Source: Candidatus Woesearchaeota archaeon (GTDB lineage Archaea > Nanobdellota > Nanobdellia > SCGC-AAA011-G17 > GW2011-AR17). Taken from it: a stretch of DNA of 22,561 nt. Positions 1 through 6,763 of this stretch are shown piece after piece; position 1 is the stretch's first letter, and every line of letters begins with the position of its first letter. The position numbers were made by a program, and so were the translations under genes. Under the pieces are notes generated by a model. That model had not been told where the DNA came from and did no database searches. It saw only the letters and a list, made by a program, of their open reading frames with translations. Location of the stretch: positions 1-22,561 of the forward strand of contig RFJO01000091.1 in the NCBI GenBank assembly GCA_003694495.1, written 5' to 3'.

Positions 1-128
1 ATATAATATAATATTATATGTTTGAGAATATAACTAAAATTGATATGGCAATTATGACTTTATATAGCCGGGACTATTCTGCCTCTTTATCATCTAGTTT
101 ATTTCTTTCTCTTAAGTATAAAGAAAAT
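1..128. other. AT-rich left edge, no gene seen
   Basis: No convincing coding frame or RNA gene is visible. The only signal is a T-run on the minus strand just beyond the 3' end of tRNA-Gly (125-128), followed by a pyrimidine-rich stretch, which would serve as a simple T-rich archaeal terminator for that tRNA. Confidence 0.4.
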
Positions 129-199
129 GCGCGAGCCGGGATTCGAACCCGGATCGTCGGCTTGGAAGGCCGAAATACTAGCCATTGTACTACCCGCGC
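129..199 (-). tRNA. tRNA-Gly (anticodon TCC)
   Basis: The minus strand folds into a 71-nt cloverleaf. The acceptor stem GCGCGGG pairs with CTCGCGC with one G-T pair. The anticodon stem-loop is GGCCT-TCC-AAGCC-like with TCC at the anticodon, and the T arm contains GGTTCGAATCC. The discriminator base is A (complement of position 129). No CCA is encoded, so the tail must be added after transcription. TCC reads GGA/GGG glycine codons. It lies 45 nt beyond the stop of the preceding minus-strand gene but has its own TATA box, so it is probably transcribed independently. Confidence 0.95.
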
Positions 200-225
200 A
201 AACGAAAAAAATTAATTTAATATCC

Positions 226-235
226 CTTATAAATC
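226..235 (-). promoter_or_regulatory. TATA box of tRNA-Gly
   Basis: The minus strand reads GATTTATAAG here. Its centre is about 31 nt upstream of the mature tRNA 5' end, giving a start site near 203-205 and a very short leader. The match to the archaeal TATA consensus and the spacing are seen directly; use as a promoter is inferred. Confidence 0.6.
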
Positions 236-244
236 TTTCTAATT

Positions 245-907
245 TTAAGAAAATATTCTATCAGCCTGCCTTTCATAAACATTTTCTAACATTTTATAAT
301 AATCATGTTTTAAGTATTTTGCAAAAAAATCGTTAATGAATTCAAAGTAGTCGTCTCCTTTAATAGATGCTGTTATCCTCTCAGAAACCTCATTAACATG
401 CCTTATAAAATCAAGGTAATCTTTTTTTACGCCGAACCTTTGCCTTTTTATGCCATCCAAAACTTCAATCTGGCAAGCTCCCATTACACCTTTTTGTTCC
501 ACGATGTTAACAAGTTTTTGTATATCTTCCTCTTCAATTTTTTTTATAAGTTCATTCTCATGCAACGCTATGTCAAGCATTACCCTTTCTTCATAGGTTA
601 AACTCTCTTTTGGTTCTACAGATGTTTTTAGCATTTTTACATCATCCAACGTAGAAAAAAAATACGCTACCTTTTCATCTTGATAATATTGCAAAGAAAA
701 TAATGAAGAAATATAAAAGTCCACAAGTTCATTCACATTAGAAAGTTTATCATAGTAAACAACTTTTTCTAAATCATACCCTTTAGTTAATATCCTTTCT
801 TTAGTTTCCAGAATCAAATCTTGAGCATCTTCAAACGCTTTATAGTTCCAGAAAGCAACAAACAACCTTGCATCTGTTTCAATTTGTTGCTTGACTTCTT
901 CATTCAT
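245..907 (-). CDS. Hypothetical cytoplasmic protein, 220 aa
   Basis: I do not recognise a family. The protein is soluble, rich in Glu, Lys, Asp, Tyr and Phe, and appears almost entirely alpha-helical, with no signal peptide or membrane segment. Its only visible cysteine is in the middle (GACQIEV context). The start ATG shares an ATGA overlap with the stop of the upstream MopE-like protein gene, so the two are translationally coupled. It is the last gene of the 5182-245 cluster. A cytoplasmic protein made together with two surface proteins that carry cytoplasmic tails could be a partner of those tails, but only gene order supports this. Confidence 0.8.
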   Translation of the reverse strand: MNEEVKQQIETDARLFVAFWNYKAFEDAQDLILETKERILTKGYDLEKVVYYDKLSNVNELVDFYISSLFSLQYYQDEKVAYFFSTLDDVKMLKTSVEPKESLTYEERVMLDIALHENELIKKIEEEDIQKLVNIVEQKGVMGACQIEVLDGIKRQRFGVKKDYLDFIRHVNEVSERITASIKGDDYFEFINDFFAKYLKHDYYKMLENVYERQADRIFS

Positions 908-2469
908 TGTTTCTGCTGTGTGTTAGTCTGCGCATTACCTTTTGGTTGGGCCTGGGCCTTTTGAGCTGGATTAGATGTTTGCGACTGTGTTACTTTCTTA
1001 AATGCATAACTAATTTGTTCGTCTGTCCAATTACTCTTTTTCAATAAAGCTTTTATTTGCGCATCAGGAACATTTTTCGCTTTAGACATTTTAATGTAGT
1101 TCACAACAGCAGTTTCATCTGCAGGTGTAGTAAACGGCGACTTGGTTGGCTTAGCATAGCTTGATTTTAGCTTAAAATAATATAACACGCCACCTACAAC
1201 TAGTAGTATTAGTATGAATATAATAAGTATCATAAGCCATGGAAACCCTGATTTTTCTTCTACAAAACAATCTTCAGGGCAACTTTCTTCATCTTCGGTA
1301 TCGCCACAATACCCGTCTCCACACTCATCTTCCTCTACCACAGGTTCAATTACTCTTGGAGTTTCTTGTTGCGGCGTACAACTCCTTTCGCTAGGTAACT
1401 CTGCCAAACTTTGTTGCTTACAATCATCATCCCCAGTGCCTATAAACACACATTGACTAAGGTCCCTTGTCATTTTTCTCGTTACAGGGTCGCACTCGCT
1501 CCATTGCGCGCCACTACAATCCCATTCAGGCTGGCACAGTGGCTCATTTGATGGCAAAGATGTTCCGCCTTGTTGCCTTGCACTCCTTCCCCCGGAAATA
1601 GAAACAAAGCCACCTTGCAGTTCACATACTTTAGGACAATCAAGATCATCAACTGGACATTCTTCAACTGTTAACTGTGAACCATCTCCCTCAAAACTCC
1701 CTTCATCAGGAGTTGTAACAGTTGCAGTAAATGTATATGTTCCAAGCTGCGCGTCCCACCCAGCTGCCCAAACACTTATGTCAGCCTCTTGCCCGTCAAC
1801 TTCATCCATATGCAAAAAATACTCTTCAGTTAAAGTATCCACATCATTCCCGCCATCATCCTTAACAACATAATCAACTAGTGAATCACCGCTACACCTA
1901 TCTGTTGAAACTACCAGATAAACCGAATCACCTTCATGCACACTAGTTACCTCTTCCCCATCACAATCAGCCCAATACAAACCTCCGTCAATCAAGTTAC
2001 ACCCTGTTGGGGTTACAATCGTTGTTGACTGTGTAAAGTTTTCCTCTTCACATTCATCCTCGGTTGTTGAGTCACAATCATTATCCAATCCATCCCCACA
2101 AATCTCTTCTAGTCCAGGATTAACCAAACCAGACGAATCATCACAGTCAGCATCTTGAGGATTTTGACAACATGCAGCATCATTATCACAACTTTCAGTA
2201 GAATTATACCCATCATCATCTGAATCAATACAAATAGGCACTATCCCATTATCTATTTCGCCGTCACAATCATCATCAATACCGTTTGCAACCTCTGTTG
2301 CTCCCGGGTTTATTGTTGGATCATTATCGTTACAATCAACTTCTGCATGTGCACAATCATCCGGCACAATTCCATAACCGTCAGCATCAGAATCATCGCA
2401 AGCTGCATAAACATTAAATGCGAACAAAACTAAAACTAGTATAAATAATAGATGTTTACCTCTTTTCAT
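904..2469 (-). CDS. Secreted membrane-anchored protein with MopE-like metal-binding repeats
   Basis: This 521-residue protein begins with a signal peptide (residues 1-22, ending VYA). Residues 24-140 contain Asp/Cys-rich repeats of the type DCNDNDPTINPGA...NGIDDDCDG, as in the MopE-like putative metal-binding motif. A beta-rich region follows. Residues 311-365 are a W-x-C...W-x-x-C thrombospondin-like Cys module. Residues 382-401 form a CGDGYCGDTEDEESCPEDC module. A transmembrane helix spans about 409-433, and the cytoplasmic part has one 40-residue helical module (453-495) and a Gln/Asn/Ala-rich tail. The expected topology is outside N-terminus, inside C-terminus. The ligand is unknown; Ca or Cu binding is a family-based guess. 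The transcript is probably leaderless from a TATA box overlapping the upstream stop codon. Confidence 0.85.
   Translation of the reverse strand: MKRGKHLLFILVLVLFAFNVYAACDDSDADGYGIVPDDCAHAEVDCNDNDPTINPGATEVANGIDDDCDGEIDNGIVPICIDSDDDGYNSTESCDNDAACCQNPQDADCDDSSGLVNPGLEEICGDGLDNDCDSTTEDECEEENFTQSTTIVTPTGCNLIDGGLYWADCDGEEVTSVHEGDSVYLVVSTDRCSGDSLVDYVVKDDGGNDVDTLTEEYFLHMDEVDGQEADISVWAAGWDAQLGTYTFTATVTTPDEGSFEGDGSQLTVEECPVDDLDCPKVCELQGGFVSISGGRSARQQGGTSLPSNEPLCQPEWDCSGAQWSECDPVTRKMTRDLSQCVFIGTGDDDCKQQSLAELPSERSCTPQQETPRVIEPVVEEDECGDGYCGDTEDEESCPEDCFVEEKSGFPWLMILIIFILILLVVGGVLYYFKLKSSYAKPTKSPFTTPADETAVVNYIKMSKAKNVPDAQIKALLKKSNWTDEQISYAFKKVTQSQTSNPAQKAQAQPKGNAQTNTQQKQ
1267..1309. repeat. Copy 1 of a 43-bp near-identical repeat inside CGD...CPEDC module
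   Basis: The first 30 bases are identical to those at 2898-2927, and only three of the remaining 13 differ from 2928-2940. It encodes the GDTEDEESCPEDC part of the Cys module in each of the two adjacent membrane-protein genes. Confidence 0.85.
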
Positions 2470-2490
2470 AAGTTTATAAAACCTAATTTT

Positions 2491-2500
2491 ATATTTAAAC
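2491..2500 (-). promoter_or_regulatory. TATA box of the MopE-like gene, containing the upstream stop codon
   Basis: The minus strand reads GTTTAAATAT. Its centre is about 26 nt from the ATG at 2469, so the transcript would be leaderless. The TAA in the middle is also the stop codon of the 895-residue protein (Lys-Val-stop). Spacing and overlap are seen; activity is inferred. Confidence 0.5.
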
Positions 2501-5182
2501 TTTTTGTTTCAAAGCCGCCTCAACTTGTTCTTTTGGCCATTTTTGTTGCAAAAGCACATTCCTTATTTGTTCATCTGTCATACCTTTTTTTCTGGCTGCA
2601 GCAACATATTTTACTAACGCAGGGTTTACTGGGTTTTGTTTTATCAACTCAAACACATACTGCACGTGGTCCTTTGACCACCCCTTGCCCAACAACATTT
2701 TTTGTATTTCCTCATCTTTCTTACCCTTAGCCTTCATACTCCTCACAAACTTTACTACCGCATCTTCCTGCGCCTTGTTTGCAAAAGGCGACTTTTTTCC
2801 AAGGTTGATTACACCTAGTTTAACTAACAAGAACAACCCGCCAGCAGCAACCAATATCACAACCAACACCCAAACAAACGAAGAACTTGGCTCTTTACAA
2901 TCTTCAGGGCAACTTTCTTCATCTTCAGTGTCACCACAAACATTATCACCGCACTCATCTTCATCTTCTTCCTGTTGAACTTCTTCTACTTCTTTTTCTT
3001 TAACTACTATTGTTTTGGTTTCATCGTATACATCTATATTTGACTTAACCACATAAGTTATTTCTTTGTCTCTTAAATTTTGCACAAACCATTTCACAAT
3101 AGGGTCAGGTTTAACAATGTCAGGCGTTTCAGAGAACGTAATCTCATTCACACTATACGCTACACTTTTAGGTATCTCTTCATATATTGAAACCTTTTTA
3201 GCTGTGGCTTTTGCAGTTATTGTTTTTTTTACAAGATTATACTTTTCAACATTACCATTATAATCCTCAACTTCATAAGTCTTAACTGAAAACTTCACAT
3301 TAAAATCATCCTGCATTCTTAACACTTCTTCAGCCGTATAACCCTGCAACATTTCATTTTTGATATCATTCAAGTTAACTAATCCAACGTCACTCACCGC
3401 CCTTTTTTGTTTTACACTTTTAACCAACCCTTCTTTTAGTGTTTCTAGCTGCTCAATGTATGTTGTATCATCTTCAGCACCTTGCGCTTGCAGTCTCAAG
3501 TTAGCCAGCTGCGCCTTGGCATCAAGCAATTTTGGTTTAATTTGTAACATCTCAAGAAACTCAGTCATAGTGTTGTCAGCCAAAATTTGGTTAATATAAA
3601 ACTCGGTTTCATTTATTTTTGCCATTGCACCTTCCAATGGTATTGTATCTTTATACACAGTCAATTCTGCTTCATCATCATAACCCATAAACTTCACTTT
3701 AATTTTTGCATTATAAGATTTTAGATATGATATTGGCATGTCAGGCACTTCAAAATCAAACAAACTTAACGGAATCTCAATTGTTACTGCCTCGGTTTCA
3801 AGGTTTTTATTGTTAATTTTCTCAATTATTGGAGGCGCTTTAACCACATCAAATATCTGGCTTTCTGCCTGCTCAACTTCATAAAAATATCTTACGTCAA
3901 GGTTGCTTATTGTAATCTCTCCAGAGCCGTTAACATAAATTGTTATTGGCAAAAGACAACTTTCTTCCTGGCACACCCCTGGAAAATTATTAAACGGATT
4001 TTCATTGTCATCGTTTGAACCAACATATTTTCTGAAAGAATTTAGCACAGCCCTCGGCCCAAGCTCGTATTTATCAAAATCTATACTGGAACGCAGATAT
4101 TGTGTATACTTACCTGGCTTGACTTTTATAAAAAAATTATTAGTTGTTATTGGCGAACATTGAAAATCTCCTTCACTCTCTGATACACACTTGTAGGCAG
4201 TTTGTGAAGTTTCACTGTTGTCCGCCCTTACTACGTATTCGTTAGAATCCTGGATTGGATTTCCTTCACCGTCAAGCTCATACCCGCCGGCATTATAAAC
4301 ACAAACAAGGTGTTCACCTTTGGCCGCATAATTCAGTTGAACTTTGGTTATGCAATGATGATAACTTTCAACATCACTTTCTTCCATGTCACAGTTATCA
4401 TCCCCGCCTGTTAGATAATTAAAATTGCCTTCAAACGGTGCAAGTATTAACGCAGATATGTTACCCATACTGCCTGTTTTTTTATATTTAGCATACACAT
4501 CAAAATCTTGTGCAAACGGCAAATCAATTTTCTGACAGAAATAAGTTTTATTATCATTCAAGAAAACGCTTCTGCCTGGCGCATCTTCATTTAACCCTTC
4601 AGGCACAACAGAATCCTGTTCAAAACCGTCAAAATCGCCTAAGTAAAACCAGTCTATTGTACCATCGTTCCCAATATCCATCCTAGGAATTTTAATATTA
4701 TTATTTGCCGGACCGCTTACATCCATTTTGACAGAATGCACTTGTGAAAACCTTGGCAGCAGAACACCTATGGTATAATTTCCGTCTTGTGTGAATGTTA
4801 TGGTTTTAGAACTTTCAGGGTTTGATTTTTCTAACATGTTTTCTTTGATGCTATAAGATATTGACGCGTTATCTAATAAATCTTTGATCTTAATCTTTTT
4901 AGATTTTGAAAGCAGTTTAAGTTCAATTTCTTCATCAGGCGAAATTGTCTGGTTAAGTTTAATTTTTATTTTTCCTTCAAGTTTCTCGCCTACCAACACC
5001 TTATCATTATCATATATTAAAGTTATGGGACTTTCTATATCATTTGTTGTTATATTTGTAGGCGTTTCTATATTATTTATTGTAGTATTTGTAGAAGTCG
5101 CATTTTCCTCTCCTGAAGAAAAATGCAAAGTTGCTAGTATAATTAACAAGATAATAATCAACAATTGTTTTTTACTTCTCAT
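2495..5182 (-). CDS. Large secreted single-pass membrane protein with cytoplasmic helical repeats
   Basis: This 895-residue protein has a signal peptide (about 1-24) followed by an Asn/Thr-rich stretch with several N-x-S/T sequons that could be glycosylated. A long beta-rich extracellular region contains Cys pairs and Asp-rich segments. A Lys/Glu-rich helical region lies near the middle. Residues 743-762 are a CGDNVCGDTEDEESCPEDC module, followed by a membrane helix (about 768-789) and two cytoplasmic helical modules (806-847 and 853-895). The middle of the extracellular part matches no family I recognise. The start ATG is supported by GAGGGAG five nt upstream. Its C-terminal architecture matches the next gene, so the two probably diverged from a common anchor-plus-tail arrangement. 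Confidence 0.85.
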   Translation of the reverse strand: MRSKKQLLIIILLIILATLHFSSGEENATSTNTTINNIETPTNITTNDIESPITLIYDNDKVLVGEKLEGKIKIKLNQTISPDEEIELKLLSKSKKIKIKDLLDNASISYSIKENMLEKSNPESSKTITFTQDGNYTIGVLLPRFSQVHSVKMDVSGPANNNIKIPRMDIGNDGTIDWFYLGDFDGFEQDSVVPEGLNEDAPGRSVFLNDNKTYFCQKIDLPFAQDFDVYAKYKKTGSMGNISALILAPFEGNFNYLTGGDDNCDMEESDVESYHHCITKVQLNYAAKGEHLVCVYNAGGYELDGEGNPIQDSNEYVVRADNSETSQTAYKCVSESEGDFQCSPITTNNFFIKVKPGKYTQYLRSSIDFDKYELGPRAVLNSFRKYVGSNDDNENPFNNFPGVCQEESCLLPITIYVNGSGEITISNLDVRYFYEVEQAESQIFDVVKAPPIIEKINNKNLETEAVTIEIPLSLFDFEVPDMPISYLKSYNAKIKVKFMGYDDEAELTVYKDTIPLEGAMAKINETEFYINQILADNTMTEFLEMLQIKPKLLDAKAQLANLRLQAQGAEDDTTYIEQLETLKEGLVKSVKQKRAVSDVGLVNLNDIKNEMLQGYTAEEVLRMQDDFNVKFSVKTYEVEDYNGNVEKYNLVKKTITAKATAKKVSIYEEIPKSVAYSVNEITFSETPDIVKPDPIVKWFVQNLRDKEITYVVKSNIDVYDETKTIVVKEKEVEEVQQEEDEDECGDNVCGDTEDEESCPEDCKEPSSSFVWVLVVILVAAGGLFLLVKLGVINLGKKSPFANKAQEDAVVKFVRSMKAKGKKDEEIQKMLLGKGWSKDHVQYVFELIKQNPVNPALVKYVAAARKKGMTDEQIRNVLLQQKWPKEQVEAALKQKV
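2898..2940. repeat. Copy 2 of the 43-bp near-identical repeat
   Basis: This is the partner of 1267-1309, 40 of 43 bases identical. All differences are transitions and lie in the last 13 bases. It encodes the same Cys module in the 895-residue protein. Confidence 0.85.
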
Positions 5183-5187
5183 AAATC

Positions 5188-5230
5188 TCCCTCTTTATGA
5201 TTAAAATTAAAACAATTTTTCTATTTAAAG
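5188..5230 (-). promoter_or_regulatory. Promoter and ribosome binding site of the 5182-245 operon
   Basis: A TATA box (CTTTAAATAG on minus, 5221-5230) predicts transcription starting near 5199. The resulting leader of about 16 nt contains the Shine-Dalgarno sequence GAGGGAG (5188-5194), five nt before the ATG. This is one of the few genes here with a leader. Confidence 0.55.
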
Positions 5231-5255
5231 TTTTGGATAAGCACATTAAGATAAT

Positions 5256-5263
5256 TTTATAAA
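5256..5263 (+). promoter_or_regulatory. TATA box of the A22 protease gene
   Basis: The sequence TTTATAAA is centred about 27 nt upstream of the GTG at 5287, and no Shine-Dalgarno sequence precedes that GTG. Both facts point to a leaderless transcript beginning at or next to the start codon. Confidence 0.55.
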
Positions 5264-5286
5264 GTTCCTATGTTCATTTAGTTATT

Positions 5287-6087
5287 GTGAAACACAACAT
5301 AAAAGTAACAATCATCTTAATCATTTTATTTTTGCTAACCCAGCTTGTTGGGTTATGGGTAAGCACAAACTATTCAGGCAAAGAAGAAATCGTTTTAGGC
5401 ATCACAACCCCCAAAGTTGAACAACCTTCCACGTCCTTTTTGCCGGTTTTCGTTTTAATCATTCTCGCCACAGTTTTAGGCTTAATCCTGGCAAGATTTC
5501 AGTTATCCACGTTATGGCGCTTTTGGTTCCTTTTCACTATCTGGCTTACTTTGGTAATCAGCTTCAACAGTTTTTTAGGCAAATACGAGTCTATAATCAT
5601 TGCAACAATTTTCTCCTTGTTAAGAGTATTCAAGAACAACACTGTAATCCACAATTTCACTGAAATTTTTATTTACGGCGCAATTGCCACTTTGTTTACT
5701 CCAATATTTAACATAACTTCCATAATAATTTTACTTTTACTAATTTCAGTCTACGACTTTATTGCAGTAAGAAAAACAAAGCACATGATCAAGCTTGCAA
5801 AATTTGAAGGTTCGTTGAAAGTTTTTGCAGGATTGCTTATACCTTACAAAAAAGGCATGGCCATTCTTGGCGGTGGCGACATAGGCTTTCCTTTATTATT
5901 CGCTTCTGTAGTGATGAGAACTTTAAACTTAGGCTTGACAGACTTCAGAACATACATAATCCCGCTCTTTGCTGCTATTTCTCTTACATTGCTTTTCATA
6001 TACGGTGACAAAAAGAAATACTACCCTGCCATGCCGTACATCACAGCAGGGTCGTTAGTTGGTTATGCAATTGTTGCATTACTTTAG
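5287..6087 (+). CDS. Presenilin/signal-peptide-peptidase-like A22 aspartyl protease
   Basis: A 266-residue protein with about nine membrane helices. It carries the two hallmark motifs of intramembrane aspartyl proteases: YD (Tyr156-Asp157) at the end of one helix and GGGD (195-198) within the next, giving catalytic Asp157 and Asp198. The C-terminal PAL motif appears as PAMP (247-250), followed by a Gly-containing last helix. Length and motifs fit archaeal presenilin/SPP homologues (DUF1119/MEROPS A22). It should cleave membrane-embedded peptides such as leftover signal peptides. It converges on a signal peptidase gene, which fits that role. A prepilin peptidase (A24) is also a GxGD enzyme, but the YD motif and PAL region argue for A22. 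The start is GTG, chosen from the TATA spacing. Confidence 0.88.
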   Translation: MKHNIKVTIILIILFLLTQLVGLWVSTNYSGKEEIVLGITTPKVEQPSTSFLPVFVLIILATVLGLILARFQLSTLWRFWFLFTIWLTLVISFNSFLGKYESIIIATIFSLLRVFKNNTVIHNFTEIFIYGAIATLFTPIFNITSIIILLLLISVYDFIAVRKTKHMIKLAKFEGSLKVFAGLLIPYKKGMAILGGGDIGFPLLFASVVMRTLNLGLTDFRTYIIPLFAAISLTLLFIYGDKKKYYPAMPYITAGSLVGYAIVALL

Positions 6088-6209
6088 CCTTCTTGAACAA
6101 CAAAACTATGCCCTTCACACGTACACACACAAGCTTTTGGCATTTTATCTGCGCTTGGGTCAAGCAGATAGACTGCGCCACACTTTTTACATTTTGCTTC
6201 TTTTTTCAT
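6084..6209 (-). CDS. Small zinc-ribbon-like protein, 42 aa
   Basis: A short frame begins MKKEAKCKKCGAVY and ends HSFVVQEG. It has C-x2-C at residues 7-10 and a second cluster C-V-C-T-C plus His at 27-34, so four or more metal ligands are available. A strong GGGGG-type ribosome binding site lies about 6 nt before the ATG. It starts 11 nt after the stop of the signal peptidase gene and is probably cotranscribed with it. Its stop codon overlaps the stop of the convergent A22 protease gene. Zinc binding is inferred from cysteine spacing; the function is unknown. Confidence 0.65.
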   Translation of the reverse strand: MKKEAKCKKCGAVYLLDPSADKMPKACVCTCEGHSFVVQEG

Positions 6210-6219
6210 TTTTACCCCC

Positions 6220-6684
6220 TTAATATATTATAGCAATAGTCTTAAACTTAATTTGGCTAAACCTTACTTTGCCTGGGTCAACTTCATCGTTATTATCTCC
6301 TTTCAAGATAAAATAAGTTCCGAACGCATCTTTTCCTTTATCCACAACCCTATGAACTACAAGCTTATCTTGCCACACAGCTTGATAAGACACAATATCC
6401 CCGACCTTTATCTCATCTTCAGATTTAGGCACTATCTCCAAGCCGTTAGCATTTTCATCCAGAACAGGCTTCATTGAATCAGTATCAGCATACCTTACCC
6501 AATATATTCCCTCTTTGTTTAGTATAACTTTATTTTCATAAACAAGGATTTGCCCTTCACTTATAACGTCAGAAGGCGAATTATTACTATATTGGTTAGC
6601 TTTAGACATTGGACTATAGTATCCTACGATTAAAGCCAAGATTGTTATTACAAATACCCCCAAAGCAAGTGCCTTCTTAAACAT
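6220..6684 (-). CDS. Signal peptidase I, archaeal S26B type
   Basis: A 154-residue protein with one N-terminal membrane helix (about 4-22) and a catalytic domain outside the membrane. The family boxes are present: D-S-M-K-P (Ser70 nucleophile), V-V-H-R-V (His111, the archaeal/ER replacement of the bacterial Lys) and KGDNNDEVDP (Asp130/Asp136). It removes signal peptides from Sec-exported proteins, many of which are encoded nearby. A GTG seven codons upstream (6705) is in frame, but the TATA box at 6712-6720 puts the transcript start near 6690, downstream of that GTG, and AGGTAG precedes the ATG used here. It is followed by the small zinc-ribbon gene. Confidence 0.88.
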   Translation of the reverse strand: MFKKALALGVFVITILALIVGYYSPMSKANQYSNNSPSDVISEGQILVYENKVILNKEGIYWVRYADTDSMKPVLDENANGLEIVPKSEDEIKVGDIVSYQAVWQDKLVVHRVVDKGKDAFGTYFILKGDNNDEVDPGKVRFSQIKFKTIAIIY

Positions 6685-6711
6685 TTTACTACCTAATAAT
6701 GGCACTAAATA

Positions 6712-6720
6712 CTATATAAA
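6712..6720 (-). promoter_or_regulatory. TATA box of the signal peptidase gene
   Basis: The minus strand reads TTTATATAG, centred about 32 nt from the ATG at 6684 and only 11 nt from the alternative GTG at 6705. This spacing decides between the two starts. Confidence 0.55.
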
Positions 6721-6763
6721 TGTTTTGGGTTAAGAATTAAGAAATAAAAAAGAAAAAGGTGGT

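Noticed and set aside
1267..2940. The duplicated 43-bp segment as a CRISPR or mobile-element repeat
   Set aside because: There are only two copies, both in coding phase within homologous protein modules, with no spacers, inverted ends or transposase.
5287..6087. A24 prepilin peptidase (PibD/FlaK) to process the pilins
   Set aside because: GxGD is shared, but the YD motif one helix earlier and the PAM/PAL region before the last helix identify the A22 presenilin group.
6685..6705. GTG at 6705 as the signal peptidase start
   Set aside because: It lies about 11 nt from the TATA box, upstream of the predicted transcript start; the ATG at 6684 has a better position and a preceding AGGTAG.
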